A stretch of 10,198 bases of DNA from a bacterium (lineage in GTDB: Bacteria > Krumholzibacteriota > Krumholzibacteria > LZORAL124-64-63): assembly GCA_030592025.1 (NCBI GenBank), contig JAUUZX010000014.1, positions 1-10,198 on the forward strand. The letters run 5' to 3'. Position numbers and translations under genes: made by a program. The notes beneath the pieces are model-generated. The model made no database searches. It had not been told where the DNA came from and worked only from the letters and a program-made list of their open reading frames with translations. Positions 5,868 through 10,198 of this stretch are shown piece by piece (positions within the stretch are counted from its first letter, which is position 1; the number at the start of each line of letters is the position of its first letter).

Positions 5868-7394
5868 ATGCTGCGTATCTACCTGCCCGCGTCGGTCATC
5901 GTCAGCGGCGCCACCGTGCTGGCCGTCGAGCTCCTGGGCACCCGGGTCATCGGCCCGTGGTACGGCGTCGGCCTCTACCTGTGGTCGGCCCTCATCGGCG
6001 TGACCCTGGCCGCCCTCAGCGCCGGATACGCCCTGGGAGGCCGCTGGGCCGACCGGGGGCCCGACCTGGACCGCTACAGCCTGCTCTTCCTCCTGGCCGG
6101 CGTATGGATCTCGCTGGTGCCCTGGCTGCGCGACCCCGTGCTGGCGGCGAGCGAGCCTCTCGGCCTGCGGGGCGGCGTGCTCGCCGCGGCGACGGTGCTC
6201 TTCTTCCCGCCCCTTGTCCTGCTGGGCATGGTCAGCCCCTACGCCATCCGTCTCAAGGCCTCCTCCCTGGACGAGGTGGGCCGCACCGCCGGCAACCTCT
6301 ACGCCCTGTCCACCCTGGCCAGCGTCGTGGCGGCCATCGCGACGGGTTTCTGGCTCATCCCCAACCTCGGGGTGGCCCGCCTGCTCGCGGTGTTGGGCGG
6401 CCTGCTGGTGGCGACCGGATTGTGGGGACGTCTGGCGGGACGCGGACGGGCGACCGCCGCAGCCGGCGTGCTGCTGCTGCCGCTGCTGGCCGGAGGCGCC
6501 GGGGTGCTGACTCCGGGCGAGACCCCCGCCCCGGAGCGCGGTCTGCTGGCCATCGAGCAAAGCGCCTACGCCGAGATCCGGGTCCTCGAGCACAAGGGCC
6601 AGCGCTACATGCTCATCGACGGCGCACCCCACACCATCGTCGACCCCGTCGACTGGCGATCCGACTACCCCTACGTCGATGTGCTGGAGATCGGCAAGCA
6701 CCTGCTTCCGGAACCCGGTCGCATGCTGCTGGTGGGGTTGGGTGGCGGGTCGGTGGCCAAGAACTACGCCGCGGACGGCTGGCGGGTCGATGCGGTGGAG
6801 ATCGACCCCGTGGTCACGGCCATGGCCCACCGGTTTTTCGGCCTGACCATCGACGAGGCGACAGTCCACGAGGAAGACGGCCGCAGCTTCCTCAACCGGC
6901 AGGCTCCCGCGAGCTACGACCTCATCGTGCTGGACGCCTTCGGCAGCAGCTCGATCCCCTTCCACCTGGTGACCAAGGAAGTCTTCGGGCTGATCCGCTC
7001 ACGGCTGGCGCCGGACGGTCTGCTGGCGGTGAACGTGGAAGCGGTGGGCTGGCACGACCCCCTCGTCCATGCGGTGGCCGCGACCCTGGGGCAGGTTTTT
7101 GCCGAGGTGAGTGTCCTGCCCATCGCCGAGCCGCCCAACACCCTGGGCAACCTCATCGTGCTGGCGGCCGACACATCCCTCGACCTGGCCGAGGACCTGG
7201 CGGCGCCCACGTCGCGCTGGTCAAGGCAGTACAACCTCATCCACGCCTGGCAGAACCGGTTCGAGGTGGACGACCCGTCGGCAAGGATCCTCACCGACGA
7301 CCTCAACCCCGTGGACGTCTGGTCCGACCGCGTGAACGTCGTGGCCCGAAACCAGCTGCACACTTTCTTCGGGCGCAGCGGACTCGATCGCTAG
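5868..7394 (+). CDS. Polytopic membrane protein fused to a spermidine-synthase-like domain
   Basis: Fused protein of 508 residues, of the type annotated as 'fused MFS/spermidine synthase'. Residues 1 to about 210 are hydrophobic with several helices (for example ASVIVSGATVLAVELLGTRV, LYLWSALIGVTLAALSAGYALG, GVLAAATVLFFPPLVLLGMVSPYAIRL). Residues about 225-495 form a Rossmann methyltransferase/aminopropyltransferase-like domain: LLVGLGGGSVAK (287-298) is the nucleotide-binding glycine loop, AVEIDP (309-314) the acidic ribose-binding motif, EEDGRSFL (335-342), then YDLIVLDAFGSSSIP (350-364) and ILTDDLNPVD (474-483). True aminopropyltransferases have a D-S-DP-type loop where this has DAFGSS, so spermidine synthesis is doubtful. 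The substrate is unknown. The start at 5868 puts the first helix at the N terminus; ATGs at 5808 and 5832 are in frame but lack an RBS, and the RBS at 5868 is also weak (GGACAGGA). Only plus-strand gene here; it converges with the lipoprotein gene, 15 bases apart. Confidence 0.85.
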   Translation: MLRIYLPASVIVSGATVLAVELLGTRVIGPWYGVGLYLWSALIGVTLAALSAGYALGGRWADRGPDLDRYSLLFLLAGVWISLVPWLRDPVLAASEPLGLRGGVLAAATVLFFPPLVLLGMVSPYAIRLKASSLDEVGRTAGNLYALSTLASVVAAIATGFWLIPNLGVARLLAVLGGLLVATGLWGRLAGRGRATAAAGVLLLPLLAGGAGVLTPGETPAPERGLLAIEQSAYAEIRVLEHKGQRYMLIDGAPHTIVDPVDWRSDYPYVDVLEIGKHLLPEPGRMLLVGLGGGSVAKNYAADGWRVDAVEIDPVVTAMAHRFFGLTIDEATVHEEDGRSFLNRQAPASYDLIVLDAFGSSSIPFHLVTKEVFGLIRSRLAPDGLLAVNVEAVGWHDPLVHAVAATLGQVFAEVSVLPIAEPPNTLGNLIVLAADTSLDLAEDLAAPTSRWSRQYNLIHAWQNRFEVDDPSARILTDDLNPVDVWSDRVNVVARNQLHTFFGRSGLDR

Positions 7395-7409
7395 TTTTCA
7401 CACGGAGAG

Positions 7410-7748
7410 CTAGGACTCGTCGGGCTCTTGCCCTTCCATCGGCCGGAACTCCCCGCTCACCTCGATGTCCACCGGGTGGCCGTCGAGGCGCGACGGCAAT
7501 TGCGCACGCAACTCGTCCGTCATCTCGATGACGTAGATCCGCACGCAGAGCTCACCGGTCGGCAACTCGCCCACCGCCACCCCCACCACGCCCTCGATGT
7601 CGATGAGCCGGGGCGCGTGTTCGTCGACCACCGTCATGATGTCCTTGTCGGGCATGTCGTCCCCGCTTCCCGATTGGCAGGCCCCCAGGACAAGGGCGCA
7701 GCCGGCCAGGATGACCACCATCGTCCACCGGGCCATCTTGCGTTTCAT
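7410..7748 (-). CDS. Small lipoprotein with a domain like the N-terminal domain of the adjacent protease
   Basis: Predicted lipoprotein of 112 residues. The signal peptide (MKRKMARWTMVVILAGCALV) ends in the lipobox LGAC, with Cys24 the lipidated residue. The start is supported by AAGGAGG at 7754-7760, 5 bases upstream. After a short acidic linker, residues 41-104 form one small domain: HAPRLIDIEGVVGVAVGEL, then TGELCVRIYVIEM, then LPSRLDGHPVDIEVSGEF. This pattern (VGVAVG, a beta-strand, LP--LDG-PV) can be aligned with residues 60-122 of the protease encoded 167 bases upstream, and resembles the N-terminal segment of bacterial NAL1-like trypsin-fold proteases. No catalytic residues are visible and the function is unknown; a periplasmic partner or inhibitor-like role for the protease is speculation. 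A GC-rich hairpin lies between the two genes. Confidence 0.75.
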   Translation of the reverse strand: MKRKMARWTMVVILAGCALVLGACQSGSGDDMPDKDIMTVVDEHAPRLIDIEGVVGVAVGELPTGELCVRIYVIEMTDELRAQLPSRLDGHPVDIEVSGEFRPMEGQEPDES

Positions 7749-7807
7749 GGGATCCTCCTTCGCGCCTGGGGATCAGGCAGCGGCGCCGTCCCCGTTGCTC
7801 GCTCCTG

Positions 7808-7836
7808 ATTCAACAACGGATCGCCGCCGGGACCAA
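7808..7836 (-). promoter_or_regulatory. Weak candidate promoter of the small lipoprotein gene
   Basis: On the minus strand TTGGTC (7831-7836) and TTGAAT (7808-7813) are separated by 17 bases, each box matching four of six consensus bases. It lies after the hairpin that ends the protease gene and about 60 bases before the lipoprotein ATG. Support is position and spacing only. Confidence 0.25.
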
Positions 7837-7848
7837 GCTCTATGACGA

Positions 7849-7878
7849 AACCGGCCCCCGCATGTGCGGAGGCCGGTT
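7849..7878 (-). terminator. Strong hairpin between the protease and lipoprotein genes
   Basis: Arms at 7865-7878 and 7849-7862 pair over 14 positions with one G-T wobble (minus strand AACCGGCCTCCGCA ... TGCGGGGGCCGGTT) around a two-base centre that would open to a four-base loop. Only TTT follows on the minus strand, so the T-run is poor. It begins 38 bases past the protease stop codon, which suits a terminator or an RNA-stabilising 3' hairpin. Confidence 0.5.
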
Positions 7879-7915
7879 CGTGGGAACGGACGGCGCGGAG
7901 CCGCCGATCTGACGT

Positions 7916-9034
7916 CTAGTTGCCGACCATGGTGGCCCCGAAGAAGCCCAGGACCTCGTCGATGGGATTGGCGATGGCCGTCTGGGACGAACCGGCAAAC
8001 AGCAGGCCCACCGCGCACGGGTCGGTGAGCACGTCCTCGACCATGAGCGAACCCGAGTCGCCGCCGCCCAGGAACTTGCTGGCCCGGTTGGTGATGACGA
8101 TCTGGCCGGTGTAGGTCTGGGTGAAGGCCGCTTCGCCGGCACACTCGTTCTCGTAGGCCACGCTGATGGTGGCGTTGAGGGCCGAGACCGAACTGCGGGT
8201 CAGACCCGTCGTGCGGCCACTCTTCTTCACGGGCTGGCCGATGTAGGCTGCCACGGTCTGGGCACTCAGGGTGCCGATCTCGAGGATGGCGCCGTCGGCC
8301 GAGACCATGCCGTCGATGATGGTCGCCGTCGAGGCGTCCACGTTGGAGCCCGGGATCGAACTCGTCACCACGAGGGTCGCCACTTCCTGGGCCGACCCGG
8401 CGTTGCAGGCCACGTCGATGAGACCCGGTTGGATGATCGGATCACCCGTCGTGGCCACTCGGTCGTTGCCGCCGGCGACGATATCCGCCTCGAACACATG
8501 ATAGTTGCTGAGGATGCGCTTCTGGCTGCCGACCTGGATCAGCGAACCCAGGGTGCCGCCGCAGCAGTAGCCGTTGGCCAGATCGTAGGCCCAACCGCCG
8601 GAGGTGCCGAGCTGGATCGGCGGCGTCTGGATGACCGTGTGCGACGGGCCGCTGGAGGGCGGGCCCTTCATGGCGACGATCCTGTCGGTGATCAGCACCT
8701 GGACCTTCACGCCGTCCAGGTCCCTCGGCATGCGGTTCCGGGCTTTGTCCGAAAGCACCAGCAGCAGCACGGCGGGCTGGCCGTCGTCACCGATGGTCGT
8801 CGCGGTGCCGATGACGTCGGCGTCGGCCATCAGCGCGGGCGTGTAGTGGTCCTGGACGGCCATGACCGCACGGATGTTCGCGTTGGCCGCGCTCTTGGAT
8901 GCGGCGTCGGTCAGCTCCGTCGTCGGTGACAGTGGCGAATGGTCCGAGTCCGAGCAGCCCCAGACGCCGGCCAGTACGACCAGCAATCCGATGACGAGCA
9001 CGAAGGAGGTGTGGCGAGAATTGAGGAGTCGCAT
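7916..9034 (-). CDS. Exported NAL1-like trypsin-fold serine protease
   Basis: Secreted or lipid-anchored serine protease, 372 residues. The signal peptide (MRLLNSRHTSFVLVIGLLVV) runs to Cys27 in LAGVWGC, a lipobox with an unusual Trp at -2, followed by a Ser/Asp-rich linker. Residues about 60-122 are a small N-terminal domain (VIGTATTI, LPs-like MPRDLDGVKV). The protease domain covers about 144-370: LSNYHVF gives His179, NVDASTATI gives Asp233, and GGGDSGSLMV gives Ser327, so the triad order and motifs are those of a chymotrypsin-fold enzyme. This layout matches bacterial NAL1-like proteases. Cysteines at 157, 158, 210, 297 and 340 could form disulfides outside the cytoplasm. The start has AAAGGAG 8 bases upstream. 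Substrate unknown. Downstream hairpin at 7849-7878; next on the strand is a lipoprotein with a similar N-terminal domain. Confidence 0.87.
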   Translation of the reverse strand: MRLLNSRHTSFVLVIGLLVVLAGVWGCSDSDHSPLSPTTELTDAASKSAANANIRAVMAVQDHYTPALMADADVIGTATTIGDDGQPAVLLLVLSDKARNRMPRDLDGVKVQVLITDRIVAMKGPPSSGPSHTVIQTPPIQLGTSGGWAYDLANGYCCGGTLGSLIQVGSQKRILSNYHVFEADIVAGGNDRVATTGDPIIQPGLIDVACNAGSAQEVATLVVTSSIPGSNVDASTATIIDGMVSADGAILEIGTLSAQTVAAYIGQPVKKSGRTTGLTRSSVSALNATISVAYENECAGEAAFTQTYTGQIVITNRASKFLGGGDSGSLMVEDVLTDPCAVGLLFAGSSQTAIANPIDEVLGFFGATMVGN

Positions 9035-9178
9035 ACGTCAGTCTCCTTTGAGCGAGCGGGTGTAGGACAACATGCCACGGCATCTGTGCGGTCGTCAGAC
9101 CCGCATACTGAGGTCGCTCCCCAGGGACCTTCGTAGTGGGCGGATGAGTTTTTATGATACTTAGGCACCGAAGACGTG

Positions 9179-9208
9179 ACCGTACTTCGCCGGTTGGAAC
9201 TCCGTCAA
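9179..9208 (-). promoter_or_regulatory. Candidate promoter of the protease gene
   Basis: On the minus strand TTGACG (9203-9208, five of six) is followed after 18 bases by TACGGT (9179-9184), the same good -35/weak TA...T -10 pattern as the two better promoters in this window. It would give a leader of roughly 140 bases before the ATG at 9034. An alternative -10, TATCAT, lies further downstream around 9152-9157 without a good -35 partner. Confidence 0.3.
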
Positions 9209-9254
9209 TGGAATTATGACGAATAATGTCTAGTATTAACGTGGGATATACGTT

Positions 9255-10198
9255 TCACGGGCGCGATTCACCGCCAAGCAGCGGCCGATAGAACTCGCGC
9301 CGCACCTCGTCCGCGAACCGCTCGATCTGCTGGTCGGGCACCTTCAGGTGCAGCAGGGCCTGGCGGGTCACCTCGAGCCCGGCCTCCATCTGGGGCAGGA
9401 CCACCTCATGAATGCCCAGCTCGTGCAGCTCCTCCAGCAGCCCGTCCGACTCGGCCCGCGCGACGATGTGCAGTTCCGGCCGCAGTTGCCGGGCGTGGCG
9501 GGCGATGGCGCGGGTCACCACCGGCGAAGGGGTGGTGATCAGCAGCACGCAGGCCCGGTCCAGCCCCGCGGCCTCGAGGACCAGCGGATGGGAGGCGTCA
9601 CCGTAGATGACGGCCAGGCCCTTCGTGCGGCAGGCCTCCAGGCGGTGCTGGTCCAGCTCGATGGCCACGAACGGCAGGCCCAAACGCTGCAGCACCCGGG
9701 CCACCGTGTTGCCCATGCGCCCGGCTCCCGCAACGATGACGTGGTCCCGCAACTTGTCGCGATCGATGTTGATGGTCTGGACCGGCTCGTCCCGACGGCG
9801 GCCCTGGAGGAATCCGTAGATCGGTGCGGTGGCCCGGGACACGAAGGGCGTCAGGAACATGGAGACCAGGGTGACCGCCATGATCAGCGAGTAGAGATCG
9901 GTGCCGATGCTGCCCGTGGCCAAACCGACCCGACCGATGACGAAGGCGAACTCGCCCGCCTGGAACATGGTCAGGCCCAGGGCCAGCGGCACGACGTTGC
10001 GGTAGCCGAAGGCCCGGCCCACCCCGGCGCAGATCAGGCCCTTGGCCAGGGAGACCACCGTCACCAGCCCCAGCACCAGCAGCAGGTTCTCCCGCACGAA
10101 CTGCGGATCGAGCAGCATGCCGACCGAAGCGAAGAACAGCAGCCCGAAAATGTCGCGCAAAGGGATGATATCGCTCAGGGCCTGGTGGTTGTGTTCCG
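9255..10198 (-). CDS. KefB/KefC-type CPA2 cation:proton antiporter with RCK/TrkA-N domain, C-terminal part
   Basis: Partial gene: the 5' part lies beyond the right edge, and the frame stays open to 10198, reading EHNHQALSDIIPLRDIFGLLFF. About 313 residues are visible. It is an inner-membrane monovalent-cation/H+ antiporter. Visible membrane segments include FGLLFFASVGMLLDP, LLLVLGLVTVVSLAKGLICA, VPLALGLTMFQAGEFAFVIG and LYSLIMAVTLVSMFLTPFV; ALSDIIPLRD, SVGMLLDP and FQAGEFAFV are hallmark CPA2/Kef motifs. After a basic linker comes a Rossmann RCK_N (TrkA-N) domain starting HVIVAGAGRMGNTVARVLQ (GxGxxG) with VAIELDQHRLEA (acidic end of beta-2) and VIYGDASHP. The tail after about visible residue 270 is short and may not be a full TrkA-C domain. 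The RCK domain suggests gating by NAD(H) or a related ligand, as in Kef. It is separated from the protease gene by 220 bases, so it is probably a separate unit. Confidence 0.92.
   Translation of the reverse strand, partial: EHNHQALSDIIPLRDIFGLLFFASVGMLLDPQFVRENLLLVLGLVTVVSLAKGLICAGVGRAFGYRNVVPLALGLTMFQAGEFAFVIGRVGLATGSIGTDLYSLIMAVTLVSMFLTPFVSRATAPIYGFLQGRRRDEPVQTINIDRDKLRDHVIVAGAGRMGNTVARVLQRLGLPFVAIELDQHRLEACRTKGLAVIYGDASHPLVLEAAGLDRACVLLITTPSPVVTRAIARHARQLRPELHIVARAESDGLLEELHELGIHEVVLPQMEAGLEVTRQALLHLKVPDQQIERFADEVRREFYRPLLGGESRP

Noticed and set aside
5778..6965. Minus-strand open frame of 395 codons opposite the spermidine-synthase-like gene
   Set aside because: Rich in Gly, Gln, His and Ala with no hydrophobic or motif structure, and directly antisense to a well-supported gene.
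9139..9254. AT-rich intergenic patch as a possible horizontally acquired insert
   Set aside because: It is only about 110 bases, has no repeat ends or attachment-like duplication, and is best read as promoter DNA between two host genes.
1..10198. CRISPR arrays, tRNAs, insertion sequences or defence islands
   Set aside because: No regularly spaced repeats, cloverleaf sequences, transposase motifs or defence-type nucleases were found on either strand.

Overview
The window is high-GC DNA from a Gram-negative bacterium. The outer-membrane inventory shows this: a TonB-dependent receptor, a PorV-like beta-barrel and two lipobox-type precursors. The PorV-like barrel, the thiamine receptor with a kinase, and the NAL1-like secreted protease would fit an FCB-group or neighbouring high-GC lineage (for example Gemmatimonadota-, Krumholzibacteriota- or Latescibacterota-like). 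No rRNA or marker gene is present, so the taxon stays open. No tRNA, IS element, integrase, CRISPR array or phage gene was seen. The region looks like ordinary, stable chromosome.

Layout, left to right. (1) 1-3611, minus strand: a thiamine salvage operon. Reading in the direction of transcription it has a sigma70-like promoter (3583-3611), a TPP riboswitch (3487-3575), an intrinsic terminator hairpin (3453-3478), a TonB-dependent receptor (1127-3400), thiamine pyrophosphokinase (399-1127), and the first 134 codons of a sodium:solute symporter that runs off the left edge. The three genes overlap by 1 and 4 nt, so they are probably translationally coupled. (2) 3612-3889: a gene-free stretch with an inverted repeat and a perfect but isolated TATAAT. 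(3) 3890-5705, minus: a PorV/FadL-like outer-membrane protein with its own promoter and strong RBS, then a membrane-anchored or secreted PGAM5-like histidine phosphatase. (4) 5868-7394, plus: a polytopic membrane protein fused to a spermidine-synthase-like domain, the only plus-strand gene, convergent with what follows. (5) 7410-9034, minus: a small lipoprotein and a NAL1-like trypsin-fold serine protease that appear to share a homologous domain. (6) 9255-10198, minus: the C-terminal part of a KefB/KefC-type CPA2 antiporter with an RCK/TrkA-N domain, cut by the right edge.

The best-supported system is the first. The receptor would bring thiamine across the outer membrane, the SSS symporter (in the place held by PnuT in described Bacteroidetes operons) would carry it across the inner membrane, and the kinase would trap it as TPP. 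TPP then shuts the operon off through the riboswitch. The most suggestive less-explored item is the pair at 7410-9034, where the protease's N-terminal domain has a free-standing lipoprotein relative next door.
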